A model generated the notes under the pieces. That model had not been told where the DNA came from, made no database searches, and was given only the letters and a program-made list of their open reading frames with translations. Shown here one piece after another: positions 1 to 6,297 of a DNA stretch of 6,759 nt (within the stretch, counting starts at the first letter, position 1; the number at the start of each line of letters is the position of its first letter). Source of the stretch: Anaerolineae bacterium (GTDB lineage: Bacteria; Chloroflexota; Anaerolineae; Aggregatilineales; Aggregatilineaceae); assembly GCA_018056405.1 (NCBI GenBank), contig JAGPFT010000163.1:1-6759 (forward strand), in the 5' to 3' direction. A program made the position numbers and the translations under genes.

Positions 1-234
1 CAACAAGACCTGCGCGAAGACCGCAACTCGATGCCCACCTACCCCATTGGCGGCCCGTACCCGGTCTATTACGGCCAACCGGACGTTTGCGAAGGGGCCT
101 CAGACCCCACCCAGCAGTGCGGGCAGTACTGGTACGTGCCCTACAATGCCAGCAACCCGGAAGCCAGCCTGGCCGAACTGAACGACGTTTTCGAGGAGAT
201 CGCCAGCCGTCTGTTCACACGCCTGTCGCGGTAG
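1..234 (+). CDS. C-terminal end of a probable TadG/vWA-type pilus assembly protein (5' partial)
   Basis: The frame is open from the first base and ends at TAG 232-234, giving the last 77 residues of a protein that begins outside the window. The visible part is a Tyr/Pro/Gly-rich stretch (around YPIGGPYPVYYG) with two cysteines about 14 residues apart, then an amphipathic helix, SLAELNDVFEEIASRLFTRL. An ending of the type 'L..iF.eIasRlfTRLs' is, from memory, common at the C-terminus of TadG-like proteins with a von Willebrand A domain in Chloroflexota Tad loci. The gene directly downstream encodes a clear TadE-like protein in the same direction after a 43-bp gap, which supports this reading. 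Such proteins are anchored by an N-terminal pilin-like helix and act outside the cell membrane. The vWA fold and MIDAS residues would lie upstream of the window and cannot be seen, so the family call rests on the tail and the context. Confidence 0.6.
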   Translation, partial: QQDLREDRNSMPTYPIGGPYPVYYGQPDVCEGASDPTQQCGQYWYVPYNASNPEASLAELNDVFEEIASRLFTRLSR

Positions 235-277
235 AGGCGCAAGCGTCGCCAGCCTGTCGCGAGTTTGAGGGGATAGC

Positions 278-2464
278 ATGATGAGTCCAGCAACCGAGTC
301 TCAAGCAGTTCAGCGGCGCGGCAGGCGCGGGCAGACGTTGGTGGAATTCGCGCTGACGCTGCCCATCCTGCTGATGCTGATGTTTGGCGTGATCGAGTTT
401 GCGCGCATCTTCCAGGCGTGGATCACGCTGCAAAATGCGGCGCGCACAGCGGCTCGCTACGCGGTCACCGGCCAGTGGGACGAGAACATCCTGGCCGAGG
501 CCATGGGCTACACCATCCCCACGTACGATGTGTACGGAAATCCGCTGTCCGTAGAGGGTCGCCGCCAGGCCGTGCTGGACACGCTGATGCCCTGCACCGA
601 GGGCGAAGATGTGGCTTTCCGCCGGCACTGGGGCTATGACTGCCAGCCCGGCTCGGTGGAAGACCAATGGCTGCGAGCCGATGTGGCCCGCATCCCCTCC
701 ATTGTGGATCGGGCGCGCATTGGGGCGTCGGGGCTGGCCCTCAAGGAGGGCGATCACTACGTCGGGTTGCAGTATCCCGATGAGGACGACCTCAGCACCG
801 GGACGGTGACCGACAGCGAGCGCGGCTGGTTCCATGTGTGGATCTGCAGCTCGCGTCCCGGCGTCTATAGCGACACGGCTGCCCGCTACAAACCCAGCGA
901 GGATCGCAGCGCCCGGCTCTGCCAGGTGCAGGAGCCAGGCATGGAGGGTGTCAACCAGTACGACGCCGGTGGGCCAGGCGATGCCGTCGAGATCGTGGTC
1001 TTCTTCAACCATCCGCTGATCACGCCGCTGGGCCTGGTGGACTACATCCAGCTTCAGGCGCGGCGCGTGATGATCAACGAAGCGTTCCGCTCGACGCGCG
1101 TGATCAATATTCCGCCGGCGCTGGCGCTGGCTACCTTCACCCCTTCTAACACGCCTCGCCCCAGCGAGACGCCGACACCGACCAGCTCGCCGACGATCAC
1201 CGACACGCCGACAGCCACGCCAACCGAGACCACCACGGCCACGGTGACCTCCACGCCGTCGCCCGACTGCGACCTGGTCACGCTGAACAGCGTGCGCCTG
1301 GTGGATAACGCGCTGGAAGTGCGCATCAACAATGCCAACCAGGGGCCGCTCTTCATCTCACGGGTCGAGGCGCAATGGAGCAAACACCCGGACTTCTCTG
1401 GCATGTATGCCAGCGCCATGCGCGTCGCCACTCGCACGCACTTCTGGCAAGGGCCGGACTACAACCCACCCACCCTCGTGGACAACACCGATCCTGGCTG
1501 GGATGACGACGCGCCCGACTACTTCATCCGCCGTTTCGATGCCCACACCATCACCCTGCTGCGCATTGAGTTCCTCAACGGCCCGACGCGCCTCGCCGAC
1601 TACTTTGTGCCGGGTGCCTTCGACGGCACGCGCATCTATCTCGGCACGACCTGGGGCGGGATCGGCTTCGACCCGGACAACGACTGCCTGATTGAGCTGA
1701 CCGGCTATCCCACACCCACCCCATCGAGCACAGCAACCGAAACGCCGCCCGGCTTCGAGCTGACGAACACGGCCACCTTCACGCCTACGCCGGTCTGCAC
1801 CAACTATGAAGTGCGCTTCATCGGTTTTGAGACTAACGGGGTGGTCCACTTCACGCTGCGCAACACAGATATTGCGGTGGCTTACATCACCGGCTTCAGC
1901 ATCAACTGGAACACGTACAACCGGGACTTGCCCCCCATCTGGCTGGACTTCGTTTCGGTAGGCGGGCCGAATGCGTTCGATCCCACTGCCGTCAAGATAT
2001 GGGACCCGGTGGACAACGTGACGACGTATCCGGCAGTGGGCGCCTCCGGCGGGACGGGCTGGCTGGTTGAACCCGTGATCCAGCCGGGCAGAACGTTGGA
2101 CATCTGGTTCGACTTCGATGGCACGTCAGACCGGCTGGATCAGATCGGCTACCGCGACTACGACTTCAACGATACGACCTTCGTGGTCAACTTCGTCTGC
2201 TATGGCGAGGGAATCGACGTGCCGACGCCAGCGCCAACCTTCACGCCAAGCATCACCAACACGCCGACCATCACCCTGACGCCGAGCATCACCCTCACGC
2301 CGTCGGCGACGAACACGCGCACGAACACGCCTACGCCAACACCCACCAACACGCCCGGCCCGGCGACGGCGACTTTCACGCCTTCGAACACACCAACGGA
2401 CACCCTCACGCCGGTATTGACGCCGACCTTCACGGCTACGATTGATACAGGCGGCTTTGAATAG
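278..2464 (+). CDS. TadE-like pseudopilin with two stalked C-terminal beta-type domains
   Basis: This is a complete 728-aa protein. ATG 278 follows GAGGGG at 267-272; a second ATG at 281 is equally possible. Residues 13-18 are basic (RRGRRG), followed by QTLVEF with Glu at +5 of a G18/Q19 prepilin-peptidase-type site. A hydrophobic helix spans about 21-45, and [16 protein letters not shown] follows, which is the classic TadE start. Residues 67-283 are an extracytoplasmic region ending in [27 protein letters not shown], also typical of TadE. Then come a Thr/Pro stalk (286-329), domain A (330-477), a short stalk (478-505), domain B (507-648) and a long Thr/Pro tail (649-721). Domains A and B align at their starts: each opens with Cys and reaches a conserved Trp after 36-37 residues. 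Each also has a Cys near its end (C331/C470, C507/C641). TadE pseudopilins help assemble or anchor Tad/Flp pili. Classical TadE is only about 150-250 aa, so the stalked C-terminal half is extra; I infer surface display or adhesion. The upstream neighbour is the TadG-like gene, and the gene ends at a strong terminator. Confidence 0.85.
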   Translation: MMSPATESQAVQRRGRRGQTLVEFALTLPILLMLMFGVIEFARIFQAWITLQNAARTAARYAVTGQWDENILAEAMGYTIPTYDVYGNPLSVEGRRQAVLDTLMPCTEGEDVAFRRHWGYDCQPGSVEDQWLRADVARIPSIVDRARIGASGLALKEGDHYVGLQYPDEDDLSTGTVTDSERGWFHVWICSSRPGVYSDTAARYKPSEDRSARLCQVQEPGMEGVNQYDAGGPGDAVEIVVFFNHPLITPLGLVDYIQLQARRVMINEAFRSTRVINIPPALALATFTPSNTPRPSETPTPTSSPTITDTPTATPTETTTATVTSTPSPDCDLVTLNSVRLVDNALEVRINNANQGPLFISRVEAQWSKHPDFSGMYASAMRVATRTHFWQGPDYNPPTLVDNTDPGWDDDAPDYFIRRFDAHTITLLRIEFLNGPTRLADYFVPGAFDGTRIYLGTTWGGIGFDPDNDCLIELTGYPTPTPSSTATETPPGFELTNTATFTPTPVCTNYEVRFIGFETNGVVHFTLRNTDIAVAYITGFSINWNTYNRDLPPIWLDFVSVGGPNAFDPTAVKIWDPVDNVTTYPAVGASGGTGWLVEPVIQPGRTLDIWFDFDGTSDRLDQIGYRDYDFNDTTFVVNFVCYGEGIDVPTPAPTFTPSITNTPTITLTPSITLTPSATNTRTNTPTPTPTNTPGPATATFTPSNTPTDTLTPVLTPTFTATIDTGGFE
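1133..1264 (+). repeat. Thr/Pro stalk 1 coding repeat (residues 286-329)
   Basis: Low-complexity coding DNA rich in ACG-CCG and ACC codon pairs, encoding [20 protein letters not shown] and similar motifs. It separates the TadE core from domain A. Such stalks are extended, protease-resistant and often glycosylated in secreted proteins. The glycosylation is an inference. Confidence 0.75.
1709..1792 (+). repeat. Thr/Pro stalk 2 coding repeat (residues 478-505)
   Basis: A short linker between domains A and B, with [14 protein letters not shown] at one end and [10 protein letters not shown] at the other. The middle (GFEL) is less repetitive. It ends just before C507, the first Cys of domain B, in the same way that stalk 1 ends just before C331. 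Confidence 0.7.
2222..2440 (+). repeat. Thr/Pro stalk 3 coding repeat, C-terminal tail (residues 649-721)
   Basis: The longest of the three stalks forms the C-terminus of the protein. Part of it has a six-residue period ([18 protein letters not shown]), with matching near-repeats in the DNA. After it come only about seven residues (IDTGGFE). No LPXTG sorting motif, membrane helix or third folded domain is present. Confidence 0.75.
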
Positions 2465-2492
2465 GCCGGGCGCTGCCAGAACCGAACAGGAT

Positions 2493-2527
2493 AAGCCCCA
2501 GGGCGTAGGCTCTGGGGCTTTCTTGTT
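2493..2527 (+). terminator. Strong intrinsic terminator of the pilus gene unit
   Basis: Bases 2493-2504 (AAGCCCCAGGGC) and 2509-2520 (GCTCTGGGGCTT) form a 12-bp stem with one G-U pair around a GTAG loop (2505-2508). The T-rich run TTTCTTGTT (2519-2527) follows. It lies 28 bp after the TadE-like stop codon, as expected for a Rho-independent terminator. The T run is interrupted. The stem could also work in the opposite direction, but it has no good T run there. Confidence 0.85.
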
Positions 2528-2532
2528 CAGAC

Positions 2533-2555
2533 TTTACCTCACCCCCCCTCTCGCC
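2533..2555. repeat. Solo remnant of the CCTCACCCC repeat family
   Basis: TTTACCTCACCCC, the outer end of the palindromic repeat seen at 2688 and 6544, runs straight into CCCCTCTC, which resembles the inner arm of the same repeat. It has no matching right half. It looks like a collapsed or truncated copy just downstream of the terminator. Confidence 0.45.
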
Positions 2556-2687
2556 ATGATGAGATTTGACATTCAAGGCAGGTAATACGCGCAAATGTCT
2601 TGTAGGGGCGGGTTTGATGCAGATCAACGAATTAGCGCGGATACCACGTGCAGCACGTAGGGGCGCTGCTCTGCTGCGCCCTGGTTT

Positions 2688-2783
2688 ACCTCACCCCCAG
2701 CCTCGCTGCGCTCGGCTTGCCCCCTCTCCAATGTGGAGAGGGGGCGGCGAGGCCTGCGTCAGCGGGCCGAGCGGGGGTGAGGT
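2688..2783 (+). repeat. Palindromic repeat copy 1 (CCTCACCCC...GGGGTGAGG family)
   Basis: The outer arms ACCTCACCCCC (2688-2698) and GGGGGTGAGGT (2773-2783) are perfect 11-bp inverted repeats. The inner arms GCCCCCTCTCC (2719-2729) and GGAGAGGGGGC (2735-2745) pair around a 5-base loop. The two intervening sequences differ: the left carries CCTCGCTGCGCTCGGC, and the right carries a GCGTCAGCGGGCCGAGC type. The element therefore has a direction, taken here as +. It lies in the convergent gap between the pilus unit and the DUF2085 gene. Confidence 0.8.
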
Positions 2784-2799
2784 CAACTCGCGCGCGGCC

Positions 2800-2895
2800 C
2801 TCGACCCCAGGCACCCCTGGTGCCCGTCCGCCCCTGAGCCACTGGCGGGGAAAGGGGCCAGGAGTTGGGGTTGAGAAGCGCATAACACGCTCTAG
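2800..2895 (-). mobile_element. Truncated MITE-like element, one terminal repeat left
   Basis: Read on the - strand, the element begins at 2895 with CTAGAGCGTGTTATGCGCTT. This matches the two ends of the element at 6369-6540 at 17/20 and 16/20 positions. A palindrome follows with outer arms CTCAACCCCA.CTCCTGG and, on the far side, CTCGACCCCAGG near 2800. It also contains a small perfect hairpin at 2810-2824 (GGCACC, loop CCT, GGTGCC). No second terminal repeat is found; the sequence runs within 17 bp into palindromic repeat copy 1. The outer CTAG (2892-2895) contains the stop codon of the DUF2085 gene. Confidence 0.6.
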
Positions 2896-3665
2896 CGCTG
2901 CGCCGCCTGCAAAGCGGCCAGTCGCTGCTCGGCGAGGCGCAGCTTTTTGCCCACCGCCGCCCGCGTTTCGTTCATGGACATTTCCAGATAGGGGAAGGCC
3001 AGCCAGACGTTCATCAGCCCAAACAGCGCGCCGGTGATCACGCGGTAGTAGGGCAGCGACTCGCGGATGGGCCAGAACTCGAACGGCGCGTAGCTGAACA
3101 TCTGGCTGAAGCCGTCCAGGCCGAGCGGCCCCAGCCCCAGCAGCACATAGAGCAGCAGCGGCGCAGGGCGCAGCCAGCGCCGGGCGCGCCCAAAGAGCAG
3201 CCCGGCCAGGAACATCATGCCGTAGATGGCCACATCGCGCTCGCACAGCGCCGTCTTGTAGCCCATCTGCTCGTTACCGCGAAAAGAACGCGCCTTCAAC
3301 TGCAAGTCCGCCGACCACACCGTCAGATCAACGCCGGCAAAGTGCGGGTCCTGGGCGGCGTAGGTCTCGAACGACCCCAGGCCCGACCCGGCCACCTGGC
3401 GCGGGTACACAAGCTGCTCGCCAAAGAAAAACCACGAGCGAAAGGCGAACTGGTGGCATAGCGGCGCGTAGACCTTGTAGAGCACGTCAGCAGCGCCCGT
3501 CCAGCCCGCTTTCATGAACAGGGGCGGCGTCAGCGACAGGCCCGTGTACAACAGCAGGAAGCCGAGCACAAGGATCAGCCAGTGGCGGGCCAGGCCCAGC
3601 ACCAGGCGGTTGGTGCGGATCATGCGGCGCAGGTCGCGCTCGTCGAGGGCTTGCTCGGATGCCAT
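2892..3665 (-). CDS. DUF2085 family multi-pass membrane protein
   Basis: A 257-aa membrane protein. ATG 3665 was chosen because GGAGGA lies about 9 bases upstream; a TTG at 3716 would add 17 residues but has no ribosome site. A basic cytoplasmic start is followed by a membrane helix (about 28-50), then YAPLCHQFAFRSWFFFG with C70-H71-Q72. After an extracytoplasmic loop come C141-E142-R143-D144 and further helices around 145-159, 167-190 and 204-225. Residues 180-188 read PLGLDGFSQ. The CHQ motif, the second Cys motif and P..LDG.SQ are the hallmarks of DUF2085, whose function is unknown. In many members the second motif is CxxC-like (CARC); here it is CERD, so only one Cys remains there. The C-terminus (MNETRAAVGKKLRLAEQRLAALQAAQR) is a charged, coiled-coil-like helix. 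The gene starts 60 bp after the CcdA-thioredoxin stop in the same direction, so co-transcription is likely. Its TAG stop lies within the end of a mobile element. Confidence 0.8.
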   Translation of the reverse strand: MASEQALDERDLRRMIRTNRLVLGLARHWLILVLGFLLLYTGLSLTPPLFMKAGWTGAADVLYKVYAPLCHQFAFRSWFFFGEQLVYPRQVAGSGLGSFETYAAQDPHFAGVDLTVWSADLQLKARSFRGNEQMGYKTALCERDVAIYGMMFLAGLLFGRARRWLRPAPLLLYVLLGLGPLGLDGFSQMFSYAPFEFWPIRESLPYYRVITGALFGLMNVWLAFPYLEMSMNETRAAVGKKLRLAEQRLAALQAAQR

Positions 3666-3725
3666 GAGGCGATGTCCTCCGCGAAGAAGCGAACAGCCGT
3701 CAGGTTGAGCGGCCAAGAGGGCGCA

Positions 3726-5399
3726 TCAGCCTGCGCGCAGGTCGTCGAGGGCGGCCAGTAGCTCCGGGCCGCGCACGATGCGCGGGAAATAGGCGGTGAT
3801 GATCCCGTCTGCGTCGAGCAGCAGGCTCGTCGGGTAGCCGGGGATGGCGCTGCGGTACAGGTCGCTGTTGATCTTGCCGTCGGGGTCGAGCGCCACCGGG
3901 AAGGTGATGCCCAGCCCGTCGGTGAAGGCGGCTACGTCGCCGCGCGCTTCCATGAAATTGACCGCCAGCACCACGAACCGGTCCTCACCGCCCTGCAGGT
4001 CATAGACCGTCTGGAAGCCGGGCATTTCCTCGCGGCACGGCCCGCACCACGTCGCCCAGAAGTTGATCAGCACGGGCCGCCCGCGAAAGTCGGACAGGTT
4101 CACCGTGCGCCCGTCGAGCAGCTCAACGGTGAAGTCCGGCGCGCGCTGGCCCACGCTCAGCCCGACCGGTACCTCAGCGCCCGCTGCATCCGGCGGAGCC
4201 ACGTCAAGCGCCGGAATCTCCAGGGCGGGGGAGGCGTCTGGCGCGGGCACCTCCAGGGTGGGGATGTCCAGGCCGGAGGTTGCGGTCAGCACCTCTTTGG
4301 GCGCGGCGATATAGAAATCGCCCTTGATCCCGTCGCCGATGCACGACCCCAGGTTGCCCGGACGCACCCGCCCCTCAATGGCCCCGACCACGCAGTTCTC
4401 CATGTTAAGCTGGATCTCGCCCAACTCCCCCTGCCCGCCGAGCGCCGTCAGCCGCTCCAACTGCCCGCTGAAAACGAGCACGCCGATGAAGATCAGGAAG
4501 GCGCCGCTGACGACCTCGACGGTGCGCATATGGCGCTGCAGGCGGCGGAAGATGCCCTGCGCCCGGTCGAGGGCCAGCGCTGTCAGCAGGAAGGGGATGC
4601 CCAGGCCGATGGCGTAGGCCAGCAGCAGCACACCGGCCCACGAAACCGATCCGCCCGTCGAAGCCAGGGTGAGCACCGCCCCGTAGATGGGGCCGATGCA
4701 CGGCGTCCAGCCGGCGGAGAAGACCACGCCCATGAACAGCGATCCCAGGTAGCCGTAGCGTTGGCTGGGGCGCGTCTGACGGCGCGTGTCCACGTAGAGC
4801 GCCATGTGCAGGCGGGCGATGATCCGCGACCAGAACTGGCCCGGCGTGTCGGCCTTCAGCGCGTCGCGGAAGAGCTGCGCCAGCAGCAGAATCACCACCA
4901 GGGTGAGGAACCACGACTCGACGACCAGCCAGTAGATCGCGCCGATCAGGGCAATGCCAAGCGCCGTCGAGATTAGGTTGGCGTAGGGACTCTGGTCGAG
5001 CTTGAGCGCCTGCCCGCCCAGCCAGGTGAAGACGCGGTTGAGCACGCCCAGGATGTGCAGCCCGAAGAGGATCACCGCCGTGCCGCCGATGCGGGCGATG
5101 CCGTCGCGCACGTCGCCCTCGGTGACGCCCAGCCCCGTCAGCGAGGAGACGGCGGCGGTGGTCAGCAGGCCGAAGATCACGAAGAACAGGGTGAAGCCGA
5201 GCACGAAGAAGAAGCCGTGCGTCAGCGTGCCGAAGCGCCGGCGGAACTCGCCCCTCGCCGCGCTGCTCGCCGCTGCCTGCTGGGTCATCTGCCCGCCCAT
5301 GTAGCCCACGTAGGCGGGCACGAGCGGCAGCACGCACGGCGAAATGAATGAGAGCAGCCCGGCAATAAAGGCAAACCCTATCGTTACATCGCCACCCAA
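3726..5399 (-). CDS. CcdA transmembrane domain fused to a TlpA/ResA-like thioredoxin
   Basis: A 557-aa protein. I place the start at TTG 5399 because a full GGAGGAG (5405-5411) sits 5 bases upstream and the CcdA homology begins at once (TIGFAFIAGLLSFISPCVLPLVPAY). A longer frame to ATG 5474 would begin inside a palindromic repeat. CcdA-type catalytic cysteines are C22 (SPCVLP) and C234 (GWTPCIGPIYG). Helices are seen at about 7-34, 61-87, 101-122, 143-177 (long, one or two passes), 216-247, 252-277 and 294-312. A loop with C336 and C353 follows, then a Pro/Ala/Asp-rich linker (377-411), then a thioredoxin domain (412-553) with WCGPC at 451-455 and a cis-Pro motif GYPTS (P523). CcdA passes electrons from cytoplasmic thioredoxin through the membrane; TlpA/ResA domains use them to reduce apocytochrome or other disulfides outside. 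The fusion joins both steps, like a DsbD rebuilt from other parts. Ordinary CcdA is about 230 aa, so this membrane part is enlarged. It is followed by the DUF2085 gene. Confidence 0.9.
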   Translation of the reverse strand: MGGDVTIGFAFIAGLLSFISPCVLPLVPAYVGYMGGQMTQQAAASSAARGEFRRRFGTLTHGFFFVLGFTLFFVIFGLLTTAAVSSLTGLGVTEGDVRDGIARIGGTAVILFGLHILGVLNRVFTWLGGQALKLDQSPYANLISTALGIALIGAIYWLVVESWFLTLVVILLLAQLFRDALKADTPGQFWSRIIARLHMALYVDTRRQTRPSQRYGYLGSLFMGVVFSAGWTPCIGPIYGAVLTLASTGGSVSWAGVLLLAYAIGLGIPFLLTALALDRAQGIFRRLQRHMRTVEVVSGAFLIFIGVLVFSGQLERLTALGGQGELGEIQLNMENCVVGAIEGRVRPGNLGSCIGDGIKGDFYIAAPKEVLTATSGLDIPTLEVPAPDASPALEIPALDVAPPDAAGAEVPVGLSVGQRAPDFTVELLDGRTVNLSDFRGRPVLINFWATWCGPCREEMPGFQTVYDLQGGEDRFVVLAVNFMEARGDVAAFTDGLGITFPVALDPDGKINSDLYRSAIPGYPTSLLLDADGIITAYFPRIVRGPELLAALDDLRAG

Positions 5400-5404
5400 G
5401 ATCG

Positions 5405-5411
5405 CTCCTCC
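5405..5411 (-). promoter_or_regulatory. Ribosome binding site that fixes the CcdA-fusion start
   Basis: On the - strand this reads GGAGGAG, followed by CGATC and then TTG (5399-5397). No ATG or GTG lies in frame between here and the membrane helix. This site therefore favours TTG over the distant ATG at 5474. Confidence 0.7.
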
Positions 5412-5430
5412 AGCGCCACCCTGCTGATTG

Positions 5431-5525
5431 GCCTCACCCCGCGCCGCGCTGCGCCTGACTTGCCCCCTCTCCACGTCGTGGAGAGGGAACGGCGAGGCGC
5501 GTCAGCGCCGAGTGGGGGGTGAGGC
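5431..5525 (+). repeat. Palindromic repeat copy 2 (CCTCACCCC...GGGGTGAGG family)
   Basis: The outer arms GCCTCACCCC (5431-5440) and GGGGTGAGGC (5516-5525) are perfect. The inner arms CCCTCTCCAC (5465-5474) and GTGGAGAGGG (5478-5487) form a 10-bp stem with a GTC loop. Left and right interior sequences show the same direction as copy 1. It lies 20 bp upstream of the CcdA-fusion ribosome site, between two genes of the same strand, so it would sit in the leader or intergenic RNA. The rest of this 234-bp gap is an AT-richer stretch (about 5548-5585) in which I see no convincing promoter. Confidence 0.8.
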
Positions 5526-5633
5526 TTTCCGCCGGCACCAAGCGACTGCACATAGAATATCTCAGCCTATCACGCAGGATGCCAAATCCGTGCAATGGGT
5601 CGCAAATCGTGGGGAGGTGCCCCGCGCGTTCAG

Positions 5634-6221
5634 TCAGCGCGCCGTGCGCCCGCGCAGCAGAAAACCGCGCACGACGATGCCCAATCCCACCGTGACCAAC
5701 ACGAGGCCCAGCAGCGTCTCGCGCAGCGTGGCGATGTCCTGCGCGTCCAGCAGCGCGCTCAGCCCGACGCCGGCCAGCGCTGCCCCGCCCAGGAACGAGG
5801 TCACCTGCCGCCGCACCAGGGCGATCAGCATCCACAGCGCGGCGGCAACCAGCAGGATCGCCGGCCACCAGCGAGTGACCTCTTCGCGCAGGCGATCCTG
5901 CCACAGCAGCGTGCCGAAGATTCCCCCGGCGATCAGGGCCAGGGCCAGCAGCAACACCCCGAAGCGGATGCGCACGCCCGGCGACGGGCGCAGCAGGCGG
6001 CGGCGACGGGGAGCCTCTTCCTGGGCGGCTGGCATCTCGGCGGGCGGATAGGCGTAGGCGCGATCATCGGCAACGTCCGCACCGGAGACGGGCACGAACG
6101 GCTCGATGGGCACGCCCTCATCGCCGCGAACAAGGTCGCCACCCTCGAAATCGCCCGTCCTCTGCGCGCTGAGCGTCTCGGCGGGCTGCTGGTAGGGTCT
6201 GCGTCGGCGCAGGAGCGACAT
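5634..6221 (-). CDS. Four-helix membrane protein with disordered N-terminus, LiaF/DUF5668-like
   Basis: A 195-aa protein starting at ATG 6221, with GGAGG (6227-6231) five bases upstream; a GTG at 6239 would add six residues but lacks such a site. Residues 1-85 are hydrophilic and look disordered: basic at first (LLRRRRP), then acidic and Pro-rich, then RRRRLLR just before the membrane. Four hydrophobic segments follow at about 86-107, 118-136, 142-159 and 169-189. The second begins with RWWPAILL. A 'WWP' entry followed by short helices recalls the membrane part of LiaF-like/DUF5668 proteins, some of which act in cell-envelope stress sensing. That similarity is a recollection from pattern, not a search result. 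No catalytic motif or Cys is present. The gene is in the same direction as the CcdA fusion but 234 bp away with a palindromic repeat between, so it may be a separate unit. Confidence 0.7.
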   Translation of the reverse strand: MSLLRRRRPYQQPAETLSAQRTGDFEGGDLVRGDEGVPIEPFVPVSGADVADDRAYAYPPAEMPAAQEEAPRRRRLLRPSPGVRIRFGVLLLALALIAGGIFGTLLWQDRLREEVTRWWPAILLVAAALWMLIALVRRQVTSFLGGAALAGVGLSALLDAQDIATLRETLLGLVLVTVGLGIVVRGFLLRGRTAR

Positions 6222-6265
6222 CTTCGCCTCCACTGGCACCCCCTACGGGCGGTGCCGGATACAAA

Positions 6266-6293
6266 CCAGGGCGAGCATCACGGCTCACCCTGG
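6266..6293 (-). promoter_or_regulatory. Leader hairpin ahead of the 195-aa membrane protein gene
   Basis: On the - strand, CCAGGGTGAGC (6293-6283) and GCTCGCCCTGG (6276-6266) form an 11-bp stem with one U-G pair and a 6-base loop. TTTGT follows. In the + direction the U-G becomes a C-A mismatch, so - strand RNA is the better fit. It lies 44 bases upstream of the start codon. It could be a 5' stabilising hairpin, an attenuator, or a weak terminator of an upstream gene. Confidence 0.4.
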
Positions 6294-6297
6294 CAAC

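Noticed and set aside
215..1012. Long open frame (265 codons) on the - strand opposite the TadE-like gene
   Set aside because: The translation is low-complexity His/Ala/Gly/Arg-rich with no domain, and it lies fully opposite a well-supported gene in high-GC DNA.
2222..2440. Repeated ACGCC-type DNA considered as a CRISPR or tandem non-coding repeat
   Set aside because: The period follows codons, the repeats are degenerate, there are no unique spacers of constant length, and the frame is open throughout as a Thr/Pro stalk.
2590..2670. GTAGGGGCG motifs (about 2602 and 2658) and the ACGTGC-A-GCACGT palindrome near 2646
   Set aside because: They may be fragments of another dispersed repeat, but they are too short and too divergent to define an element.
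2566..3037. Small + strand open frames (102 and 129 codons) in the convergent gap
   Set aside because: They are translations of the palindromic repeats (Pro/Arg/Gly-rich) and extend antisense into the DUF2085 gene. They have no ribosome site and no family features.
3666..3716. TTG start at 3716 for the DUF2085 protein
   Set aside because: It lacks a ribosome site and adds 17 residues without homology features, while ATG 3665 has GGAGGA at good distance.
4405..5337. 310-codon open frame on the - strand within the CcdA-fusion gene, another frame
   Set aside because: It is an Arg/Ala/His/Pro-rich shadow frame typical of GC-rich DNA. The overlapping frame has clear CcdA motifs and hydrophobic helices.
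5540..5600. Possible promoter on the - strand (TTGGCA ... TATTCT) ahead of the CcdA fusion
   Set aside because: The spacing between the hexamers is 20 bp and the -10 matches only 4 of 6. I could not find a pair with acceptable spacing, though the AT-richer stretch makes a promoter there plausible.
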